This document shows positions 6,667-14,044 of a DNA stretch of 16,440 bases, in pieces. The translations under genes were made by a program, and so were the position numbers. Source of the DNA: an uncultured Gardnerella sp. (GTDB lineage: Bacteria > Actinomycetota > Actinomycetes > Actinomycetales > Bifidobacteriaceae); the NCBI GenBank assembly GCA_947252975.1, contig CAMXWX010000020.1:1-16440 (forward strand), written 5' to 3'. Under the pieces are notes generated by a model that did no database searches, was not told the origin of the DNA, and saw only the letters and a program-made list of their open reading frames with translations. Positions within the stretch are counted from its first letter, which is position 1. Each line of letters starts with the position of its first letter.

Positions 6667-7926
6667 TTACACTAAATCTATGAGGCACGGAATATCCATT
6701 TCCATGTGAGTCATTGATCCATGAACGCTAGGTAAACTCATAGCTTTATCAGATTGAATGCGAGAATCAACAATTGTGTAAGCTCCACAAGCTTGCACAA
6801 TAACATCGCCAATAACAGCCTCTGCCCTGTTGTTTACTAAACCAAAAAGACCATCGTCAATGGCTTGTTTTTTACTGCGTACAATTGCATTAGTTCCAAA
6901 ATATTCACGCCAACGGTAAATAATATCTTCAGGATTTGCGTCACTGTTAGCATACAACATTACAGAACGAGGTTCACCACCAACCATCGATATGCCTTTT
7001 ATCAGCTTATCATGCTTAGCAATATCAACTCGCTTATTTGGATCAGATTTAATCATCCCATGATCTGCAGTAATAACAATTAATGTTCCAGGAGCACAAT
7101 TTGCTCGCAAAAGACGCAACTGCTCGTCAATTTGCTCAAAAACAGAAACCCACTGCTGAGAATCCCAACCATAATTATGACCGGTTTTATCAGCGTCACG
7201 TAAATACATATAAGTTAAACCTGGAGTTTTACTGCTATTAGCAGCCTTAAGAATGCGAGCTCTAGGAGTTCCAGCAGTAATATAATTTGCTCCACGAAAA
7301 GCAGCTTTGGTAAGAGGAGTATTTTCAAACTTTGGTAATCCCACGCTATCTGCACGGACTCCATTAGAAACTAAACTTTCAAATATAGTTGGCTCTTGCT
7401 GCAAAACTAGCGGATCAGGCGCATCATTAAATTGAATAAGCTGCGCAAGTTTACCAGTTTGAGAATTCTTTTGCGTGTAACCGGTCATACAAGTAAGACC
7501 CGGACATGTGCCTGTTCCAAAAGTAGCCATTGCAGCAACAGTTGTGCTTGGGACGCACGTGCTAATTGGTCTTTGATTTATTGATTCGTTAAGTAAGGAT
7601 CGTAAATAAGGAGCGTGACCTTTGCGCATAAGAATATTCCAGTATCCTAAACCATCTATTAGCACTACAATTGCAGAATTAGATTTAGGGAAACCAAGGC
7701 TTTCTCGTAAAGCGTGTGGATCGTTATGAATAGCTGTTTTGACAGGAGCATCTATTGCATCACTTAAAGCTGGAAGAACCGAAGATATATGTAACGCTCC
7801 ACCAAGATTTTTTTCATTAAAATCATAAGAAAAATCTTCATTAACTACGAAATTAGAAAAATCACCGTACTTAACATTACCAACGAATTGTAAAAGATCA
7901 TTTTCAGACGGTATTTCAGCACTCAT
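6667..7926 (-). CDS. Alkaline phosphatase superfamily protein (type I phosphodiesterase / nucleotide pyrophosphatase)
   Basis: 419 residues without a signal peptide or membrane segment, so cytoplasmic. The metal-dependent phosphodiesterase fold is shown by VVLIDGLG with D91, the nucleophile region CVPSTTVAAM (T128 likely), DADKTGH (D246, H250), TADHGM (D288, H289) and a late VHGS (H402). These are the two-metal ligands of the nucleotide pyrophosphatase/phosphodiesterase branch. The physiological substrate is unknown. The neighbourhood of sepH and parC is where actinobacterial genomes usually carry this gene. It is divergent from parC and convergent with sepH. The ATG at 7926 has no good ribosome site, but there is no other Met before the catalytic region. 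Confidence 0.85.
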   Translation of the reverse strand: MSAEIPSENDLLQFVGNVKYGDFSNFVVNEDFSYDFNEKNLGGALHISSVLPALSDAIDAPVKTAIHNDPHALRESLGFPKSNSAIVVLIDGLGYWNILMRKGHAPYLRSLLNESINQRPISTCVPSTTVAAMATFGTGTCPGLTCMTGYTQKNSQTGKLAQLIQFNDAPDPLVLQQEPTIFESLVSNGVRADSVGLPKFENTPLTKAAFRGANYITAGTPRARILKAANSSKTPGLTYMYLRDADKTGHNYGWDSQQWVSVFEQIDEQLRLLRANCAPGTLIVITADHGMIKSDPNKRVDIAKHDKLIKGISMVGGEPRSVMLYANSDANPEDIIYRWREYFGTNAIVRSKKQAIDDGLFGLVNNRAEAVIGDVIVQACGAYTIVDSRIQSDKAMSLPSVHGSMTHMEMDIPCLIDLV

Positions 7927-8087
7927 ACTTACTATTGAACCACTTATATTGCATTGAACAAAACGCGAATAACAAATATTTATATAAATAACTAGTCAAA
8001 TTGCTGAAAAATTCAACAAAAACATGCTGTTTGTGCATATAAATTGGTAAGATTGATAGCCGTAATGTCATCCAAGGAGTTCTAAAT
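7927..8087. promoter_or_regulatory. Divergent promoter region between phosphodiesterase gene and parC
   Basis: 161 bp without a gene, AT-rich. It contains a TATAAA (8038-8043) as a possible parC -10 box, with no good -35 at normal spacing, and a clear AAGGAG at 8074-8079 for parC. No strong inverted repeat is visible. Confidence 0.3.
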
Positions 8088-10751
8088 ATGCCCTCACGCC
8101 ATCACTCAACACAGCAAGCTTTCGACCCAAGAAAAGTTAAAGAGCATATTGTTGAAACACCATTGAACGAAGAAATGAGCAAATCCTTCTTGGAATATGC
8201 TTATTCAGTTATTTATGCTCGAGCTTTACCGGACGCACGAGACGGAATGAAACCAGTGCAGCGACGCATTGTGTATCAAATGGGCAATATGAATTTGAGT
8301 CCTGATCATGCTTATATGAAATCAGCGCGCGTTGTTGGTGAAGTAATGGGTAAACTTCATCCTCACGGTGATTCTGCAATCTATGAGGCAATGGTTCGCT
8401 TAGCTCAACCATTTTCCCTACGCTTGCCACTTGTTGACGGACACGGTAATTTTGGTTCTCTTGACGACGGTCCAGCAGCTTCTCGATACACAGAAGCGCG
8501 TTTAGCTCCTGCATCACTAGGTATGAACGCGGATATCAACGAAGATACAGTTGATTTCGTACCAAATTACGACAATAAACTAAAAGAACCTACTGTGCTT
8601 CCTGCAGCTATTCCAAATCTTTTAGTAAATGGCGCTTCTGGAATTGCTGTAGGCATGGCAACTAATATGGCAACACATAATCTAGGAGAAGTAGTTGCTG
8701 CAGCAAAATATGTTATGAAACATCCTGACGCAACCCTAGATGATCTTATGAAACTAGTTCCAGGACCTGACTGGCCTAGCGGAGGAATTATCATTGGTCG
8801 AAGTGGCATTCGCGAAGCTTACGCAACAGGTCGCGGAGCATTCACTACAAGATCTACAACACATATAGAAAATATTACTGCTCGCAAAAAAGCTATTATT
8901 GTTACAGAACTTCCGTTTATGGTTGGACCAGAACGCGTTTTGGAAAGAATTTCTCAAGGAGTTAAATCAAGAAAATTAGACGGTATTTCAGGTGCTATTG
9001 ATTTAACAGATCGACATAACGGAACTCGTATTGTTATTGAGATTAAGACAGGCTTTGATCCTAACGCTGTGCTTGCTCAACTTTTTAAGCACACTCCTTT
9101 GCAAGAGAGCTTTACTATTAACAATGTTGCACTTGTTGACGGCAGACCTCACACAATGGGATTGAGAGAGCTATTAGACGTTTGGATTTCTCACCGCAGA
9201 ACAGTAGTACGCAGACGCAGCGAATTTAGGCGCAAAAAAGCTCAAGAACGCTTACACTTGGTTGATGGCTTGCTTCTTGCACTTCTTGATATTGATGAAG
9301 TAATTCAGGTTATTCGTTCATCTGAAGATGCAGATAGTGCAAAAACTAAGTTAATTAAAGTATTCGATCTTGATGAAATTCAAGCACAGTATATTCTTGA
9401 CTTACGTCTTCGCAGACTTACTAAAATGAGCCGAATAGAGCTCGAAGCTGAACGCGACGATTTGCTCAAAAAAATTGAAGAGCTAAATCAAATATTAAGT
9501 TCTGAAGCGAAACTCGACAACGTCGTAATAGCAGATATGGATACTGCAGTTAAACAATGGGATACTCCACGCAGAACAATTTTGCTTGACGAAAATGAAG
9601 ATGGTAGTTTTACTCCAGTAGCCTCCAGCATAAATAAAAACAGTGAGGATATTGCGATTAAAGCTGTGCAATCAGCAAATAAAATTACTTCAACTCAAGC
9701 AGATTTGGCTGCAGCAGCTAATGCAGCTCGTAAAACTGGAGAAGCTGACGCATCTTCTGTTGCAATGCAATTAAGTGACGAGCCTTGTGCAGTAGCATTA
9801 AGTACTTCAGGGTTAATTGCCAGAACAAGCATTGCAGTGTTAGAACATTGGAATTCGCACAATAACAACGTATTTAACACTCCTTGTAAAACAATGTTTG
9901 CGACAACAACGCGTTCAACTTGTGCTCTTGTTACTTCATCTGGTCGACTAGTTCTAGCTCATGTTGCAGATTTGCCACAACTTAACTATGAAGAAGGAAA
10001 ACCTGCGCTGCTCAGCCATGGAGTAAAAGCACAAGAATTGCTAACTTCCACACAAAGCACGGATCCAGTAAGAGGAGAACATGTAGTTTCAGCAATAGCA
10101 TTTGATGCCTCACAAAACGCTACTCCACTTGCAATCGGCACACGAAACGGTGTAGTTAAAAGATGGAATTTTGAAGCTCCAACTACCATGGATTCATGGA
10201 GCATAATTGACTTAAAAGACGACGACACCGTTATTGCTGCAGCCCCAGCGGAAGACAACGACAGACTTGTGTTCATTAGTAGTGATTCTTCATTACTTAC
10301 TTTTGACGCTAAACAAGTTAGGCCACAAGGACGTACAGCAGGCGGAATGGCAGGTATTCGTTTAGCAGAAGGCGCTAAAGTTGCAACCTTCGCAGTAGTG
10401 CCAGAAAAATCAATAGAGTGGCATTACGAAGAAGGCGAAAATGGTTTATTCTCCGCTTCTGGAACAGTAGTGTTCACCGTTGCTGGAGACAGTGAAGCTC
10501 TTCCTGGAACCGAAAACGGTTCTGCAAAGATTACTCCATTTGACATGTACCCAACAAAAGGTCGCGCAACTGGTGGCGTGCGCTCGCAAAGATTCCTTAA
10601 AGGTCAAGATACGTTGATACACGCGTACGTTGGATACTATCCATTGCAAGCCGTTACAGAAGGCGGAAGCAATGTTGAGCTACCTAAACCAGATATGCGT
10701 AGGGATGCTTCTGGAACTGAGCTTGTTTCCCCAATTGCACATATTGGATAG
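8088..10751 (+). CDS. parC: DNA topoisomerase IV subunit A (ParC)
   Basis: 887 residues. With ParE it forms the type IIA topoisomerase that unlinks replicated chromosomes. The winged-helix breakage-reunion domain has [17 protein letters not shown] at 91-107 and the DNA-cleaving Tyr134 in [10 protein letters not shown]. The tower and coiled-coil domain follow (about 245-495; [20 protein letters not shown] is recognisable). An Ala-rich linker (about 510-556) precedes the C-terminal pinwheel domain (about 557-870). The glycine-rich QRRGGRG GyrA box needed for gyrase wrapping is missing; GRTAGG and [12 protein letters not shown] are the nearest matches. That, with the [10 protein letters not shown] variant, favours ParC over GyrA. 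Ser96 and Glu100 occupy the quinolone-binding positions. AAGGAG at 8074-8079 supports the ATG at 8088. Confidence 0.93.
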   Translation: MPSRHHSTQQAFDPRKVKEHIVETPLNEEMSKSFLEYAYSVIYARALPDARDGMKPVQRRIVYQMGNMNLSPDHAYMKSARVVGEVMGKLHPHGDSAIYEAMVRLAQPFSLRLPLVDGHGNFGSLDDGPAASRYTEARLAPASLGMNADINEDTVDFVPNYDNKLKEPTVLPAAIPNLLVNGASGIAVGMATNMATHNLGEVVAAAKYVMKHPDATLDDLMKLVPGPDWPSGGIIIGRSGIREAYATGRGAFTTRSTTHIENITARKKAIIVTELPFMVGPERVLERISQGVKSRKLDGISGAIDLTDRHNGTRIVIEIKTGFDPNAVLAQLFKHTPLQESFTINNVALVDGRPHTMGLRELLDVWISHRRTVVRRRSEFRRKKAQERLHLVDGLLLALLDIDEVIQVIRSSEDADSAKTKLIKVFDLDEIQAQYILDLRLRRLTKMSRIELEAERDDLLKKIEELNQILSSEAKLDNVVIADMDTAVKQWDTPRRTILLDENEDGSFTPVASSINKNSEDIAIKAVQSANKITSTQADLAAAANAARKTGEADASSVAMQLSDEPCAVALSTSGLIARTSIAVLEHWNSHNNNVFNTPCKTMFATTTRSTCALVTSSGRLVLAHVADLPQLNYEEGKPALLSHGVKAQELLTSTQSTDPVRGEHVVSAIAFDASQNATPLAIGTRNGVVKRWNFEAPTTMDSWSIIDLKDDDTVIAAAPAEDNDRLVFISSDSSLLTFDAKQVRPQGRTAGGMAGIRLAEGAKVATFAVVPEKSIEWHYEEGENGLFSASGTVVFTVAGDSEALPGTENGSAKITPFDMYPTKGRATGGVRSQRFLKGQDTLIHAYVGYYPLQAVTEGGSNVELPKPDMRRDASGTELVSPIAHIG

Positions 10752-10865
10752 CATTACGAACAATTTTTAGAAAATTATTAGTGATTAGTCACCAATAAGA
10801 AAATAGATAATATAAAACTAAAGCTATTAAAAATTAGGTAAATTTTTTAAAGAGAAAGGGAAAAT

Positions 10866-12620
10866 ATGTCATTTTGCACTCATTGCGGCAGTAGCATGGT
10901 AGACGATGCAAAGTTTTGCGAACAATGCGGTACGCCTAACGAAAATTACGAAGATAAAACTAAAGAACAAGAAATAAATCAAGTAGAGCAACAAACACAT
11001 GCTCAAGAGTTGCAAGAAGAAACTAATAAAAGTAATAAAAATAATAAGCAAAAAGGCGCATTCATATCAATTATTTGCGCAATAATAGTTCTAGCTATAG
11101 TTGCGACCGCTGGAACGATTTATTACATAACGCAAGTACAGCCAAATTCAGGTATGGTCACAGTGCCAGTGATTAAAGATACAAATGCTCAAGCTGCTGC
11201 AACGAATTTACGCTCAAAAGGTTTTAAAGTAGAAATTGTTAGGGAACTTAATAAACGCAAAAAAGGTTCTTTTATTTCATTAAAAGGCATTAAACCAGGT
11301 AGTAAGGTTAATCATTCCACAAAAATAACAGTTGTGGAATCTCTTGGTCCAGGTATGCCAAAAAACGTTATTGGGAAAACTGTAGACGAAATTACTGACG
11401 AAGTAAAAGCAATGGGCTTAAAAGTAGAAGTTCATAAAGTTCCTGCAACAGTAAAGCCTGGAACCATTATTTCAACTTATCCTATGCCCGGAGAAGCTTT
11501 TAATGCAGCTTACGAAGGTGACAATATGCATATTGCTATTGCTAGTAAATGCAACAAAAAAGTAGTACCTGCAGACTTGTTAGGAAAAGATATAGACAGC
11601 GCAAAACAAATACTGGAAAAAGTTGGAATAACGAAATACGAATTAAAACCACGATTTTCTTCTCGTAATTATATTGATAAAATTGTGGGCTCCTACCCTG
11701 CATTGGGTGAAGAAAATTTGAAAGAAGTAAAAAAGGTTACTCTATACTACGGTGTTGATGCAAGTGAAACAAAAGAAGTACTAACTAAAAAAGAGCATCT
11801 GGACGGAATAAATAATGCTGATGTCCGCGTAACAAAAGGCCTTTCTCCAATTGCAGGAGTTTGGTGTAATAAAGGCGGCGAATGCTTATACTTCAATGAA
11901 ATGCCATCGTTTGTTGAAGGTGAATCTACAGTTGTGTTAGGGACACGCGTTGGCGATCTCATGAATGATGGAGCTAAGCCTATTATGATAAGTGATGAAA
12001 ATTATCTTAGCATGAATAACTATTCGCAAGATATATCTGGATCTATTCTATACGATAAAAAATTACCTATGAATGATATGATGAAAAATCATTTACTTTC
12101 CGGCGATACTGGCGCAGTAGAATTCTACAAAGGATTAGATTTGCCATCTTGCGGAAACAATATATTTTCCCCATCACCAGGTGTAAGAGTTTGTGAACAT
12201 GGTAAAGATATAAACGCAGAAAACAGCCCTGAAAAATTTGATGATCAAGGAATGTATAAAGGTTCTAACAAAGATGCTAATACAGGATTAACCTACAAAA
12301 TGCATGATTTCTTTGTGCTTGTTCCTGTAAATACAAAATTTGATGAACTTGAAAAGAGCGGATACTTTAAAGGCAAAGGGAAAAATAAGCCTGATTTTAG
12401 CCGACCATTCATTATGCGAAGAGATCCAAAGCTGTACGATAAAACACAAGTAGCTATTCCTGATGGAGTTACTGGACCCGATTATCCAACTAGCCCGTTT
12501 GTGCCAACGAAAAAGAACAAGCCAGTGCCTTTCGCGCCAGCTCCAGACGACGACAATGTTTATTACAAGATTGAAGAACCTTTAAATTGGTTAAGGTTCG
12601 ATATTATAAAAACCTTGTAG
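10866..12620 (+). CDS. Zinc-ribbon, single-pass membrane protein with three PASTA-like repeats and a novel C-terminal domain
   Basis: 584 residues, not a protein I recognise by name. Residues 4-21 are a zinc ribbon, CTHC-x10-CEQC (C4, C7, C18, C21). A charged Q/E/N/K-rich linker (25-62) leads to one transmembrane helix (about 64-90) with KQK before it, so the N-terminus should be inside and the rest outside. Three repeats of about 66 residues follow (97-159, 163-229, 232-298), each with a VPxxxGxxxxxAxxxLxxxG-like start and a late KPGxxI/GSYP element, as in PASTA domains. Residues 300-584 match nothing I know; C334/C340 and C429/C443 could pair outside the cell. The tail is Pro-rich (542-562). 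AAAGGG at 10855-10860 supports the ATG. No kinase or penicillin-binding domain is attached. A cell-wall-sensing role is only an analogy from other PASTA proteins. Confidence 0.88.
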   Translation: MSFCTHCGSSMVDDAKFCEQCGTPNENYEDKTKEQEINQVEQQTHAQELQEETNKSNKNNKQKGAFISIICAIIVLAIVATAGTIYYITQVQPNSGMVTVPVIKDTNAQAAATNLRSKGFKVEIVRELNKRKKGSFISLKGIKPGSKVNHSTKITVVESLGPGMPKNVIGKTVDEITDEVKAMGLKVEVHKVPATVKPGTIISTYPMPGEAFNAAYEGDNMHIAIASKCNKKVVPADLLGKDIDSAKQILEKVGITKYELKPRFSSRNYIDKIVGSYPALGEENLKEVKKVTLYYGVDASETKEVLTKKEHLDGINNADVRVTKGLSPIAGVWCNKGGECLYFNEMPSFVEGESTVVLGTRVGDLMNDGAKPIMISDENYLSMNNYSQDISGSILYDKKLPMNDMMKNHLLSGDTGAVEFYKGLDLPSCGNNIFSPSPGVRVCEHGKDINAENSPEKFDDQGMYKGSNKDANTGLTYKMHDFFVLVPVNTKFDELEKSGYFKGKGKNKPDFSRPFIMRRDPKLYDKTQVAIPDGVTGPDYPTSPFVPTKKNKPVPFAPAPDDDNVYYKIEEPLNWLRFDIIKTL

Positions 12621-12689
12621 TTAAAAATTTGACGTTGTAAAGCAAATAATATTAGCACTTAAAAAACGCTTAATCATTTGCTTATCAAT

Positions 12690-12744
12690 AAATTAAGCCC
12701 TTCTAGTTGTAGTATTTCAACTTTTTAAGGGCTTAATTTTATTA
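12690..12744. terminator. Convergent terminator overlapping the MFS gene 3' end
   Basis: A 13-bp perfect stem (12690-12702 against 12727-12739), with an inner 5-bp stem AGTTG / CAACT (12705-12709 and 12718-12722), followed by TTTTATTAT on the plus strand. It terminates the zinc-ribbon/PASTA gene. The right arm lies inside the coding sequence of the convergent permease, encoding its KIKPLK end. The minus-strand tail is only moderately T-rich. Confidence 0.82.
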
Positions 12745-13928
12745 TAAGAGATTAATGCATAAACGCGCATCAGACGCACATGCATAAAAGTCATTACAGC
12801 GAGAAGAATAAGCAAATAAGCTGGAAGCAGCATCATGGAAACATTCTGTGCAACTATTCCAAAAATCGCAGGTATTACCATAGAGCCGATGTATGCGCTT
12901 GCCATTTGCATGCCAACAATTGCTTGAGACTTATCAGCACCAAAATAATGCGGAGTTGAATGAATGATGCATGGATAAACAGGAGCGCAACCAAGTCCAA
13001 TAATAATGAATCCTGTAACAAGCTCAATATGATTCGGCAAAGGCAGCAGCAACACCAGAATGCCCATAAGCATTACGCACTGCCCAATACGAATCATGGT
13101 TGCATCGTTAAAACGCATAGTAAGAAATCCGCTTACAAAACGACCAACCGTAATACCAACATAGAACAGGCTTGCCCAACCAGCTGCAACAATGCGGCTA
13201 ACTCCTCCATGCAAAACCATGTAACTACTAGCCCACAAGCCTGCAGTTTGTTCCAACGCACAATAGCAAAAGAACATAATAAGTATATTTTTAGCTCCTG
13301 GAATGCGCAAAATTCCCGCATAAGATACCTTTTCAAAAGATTTTGTTTTTGACTCAACGATCTTATTCAATTCATTCTTTTTATTGTTTTTCCACAACGG
13401 CAAACTCATGAGCAGCACAAGTGTTAAAGCAATCTGCATAACGGCAATATACTGGTATCCAGCAGTCCATCTTTGACCATGCGAAAGCGCAAAACCCATA
13501 ATATAAGGACCTGCAGAAGCACCAATTCCCCACATGCAGTGAAGCCAGCTCATATGCCAACTCTCATAGTGCACTGCAACGTAGTTATTAAGAGCCGCAT
13601 CCACTCCTCCAGCACCTAAACCGTAGGGTATAGCTAGAAAAATAAGCACAAGATAATTCGGAGCAAAAGAAAAACCTAGTAGCGCTAAAGCTGTTAGAGC
13701 AACTGAAATAAGCGTAACTTTCCCAGGGCCAAATTTGCACGTAAGTTTGTTCGAAAGTAATGCAGAGATAATTGTTCCTGCAGAAATAACCATTGATATT
13801 CCGCCAGCCCAAGAAATTTGCGCACCAATATCGTGACTCATAGTAGGCCATGCAGCTCCAAGAAGAGCATCCGGCAAACCCAAACTGATGAAAGCAAGAT
13901 AAATAACAGCAAGAAGAAGGTTAATCAT
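12717..13928 (-). CDS. MFS transporter, FucP/YbjJ-like permease
   Basis: 403 residues from the ATG at 13928 (MINLLLAVIYLAFISLGLPD); a TTG four codons upstream (13940) is also possible, and neither has a clear ribosome site. Twelve transmembrane segments can be traced in two blocks of six, separated by a charged loop of about 30 residues (WKNNKKNELNKIVESKTKSFEK). SLGLPDALLGAAWP, the GLGAGGVDAALNNY stretch in segment 4 and GCAPVYPCIIHSTPHYFG in segment 10 are typical of the fucose-permease-like MFS branch. A small solute, possibly a sugar, is a likely substrate, but the sequence does not fix which. It lies 116 bp downstream of parE on the same strand, so read-through is possible. The last codons form one arm of a shared terminator. 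Confidence 0.88.
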   Translation of the reverse strand: MINLLLAVIYLAFISLGLPDALLGAAWPTMSHDIGAQISWAGGISMVISAGTIISALLSNKLTCKFGPGKVTLISVALTALALLGFSFAPNYLVLIFLAIPYGLGAGGVDAALNNYVAVHYESWHMSWLHCMWGIGASAGPYIMGFALSHGQRWTAGYQYIAVMQIALTLVLLMSLPLWKNNKKNELNKIVESKTKSFEKVSYAGILRIPGAKNILIMFFCYCALEQTAGLWASSYMVLHGGVSRIVAAGWASLFYVGITVGRFVSGFLTMRFNDATMIRIGQCVMLMGILVLLLPLPNHIELVTGFIIIGLGCAPVYPCIIHSTPHYFGADKSQAIVGMQMASAYIGSMVIPAIFGIVAQNVSMMLLPAYLLILLAVMTFMHVRLMRVYALISYNKIKPLKS

Positions 13929-13961
13929 AAAAATTCCCAAACATTAGTACTTCATATTTCT

Positions 13962-14033
13962 AACGCAAACACGCCTTCATAAAGCAATATAAAGGAATAT
14001 AAATATACAAGGCGACATAAAGCAACGCAAACA
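13962..14033. repeat. Short repeated elements between parE and the permease gene
   Basis: Two 10-bp words occur twice each: AACGCAAACA (13962-13971, 14024-14033) and CATAAAGCAA (13978-13987, 14016-14025). A 6-bp inverted repeat CGCCTT / AAGGCG (13972-13977, 14009-14014) is nested between them. The hairpin would have a 31-nt loop and no T run, so it is a poor terminator. Function is unknown. Confidence 0.5.
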
Positions 14034-14044
14034 ACATGCCGACA

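Noticed and set aside
8088..10751. Calling this gene gyrA
   Set aside because: No QRRGGRG box in the C-terminal domain, and the catalytic segment is [10 protein letters not shown]. The parE nearby has EGDSALGT rather than EGDSAGGS.
10762..10776. AATTTT-TAG-AAAATT as a parC terminator
   Set aside because: A/T-only stem with a 3-nt loop and no T run after it; too weak to call.
12960..13352. 130-codon plus-strand frame opposite the MFS gene
   Set aside because: It is antisense to a clear 12-helix permease, has low-complexity Asn/His-rich translation, no ribosome site and no recognisable domain.
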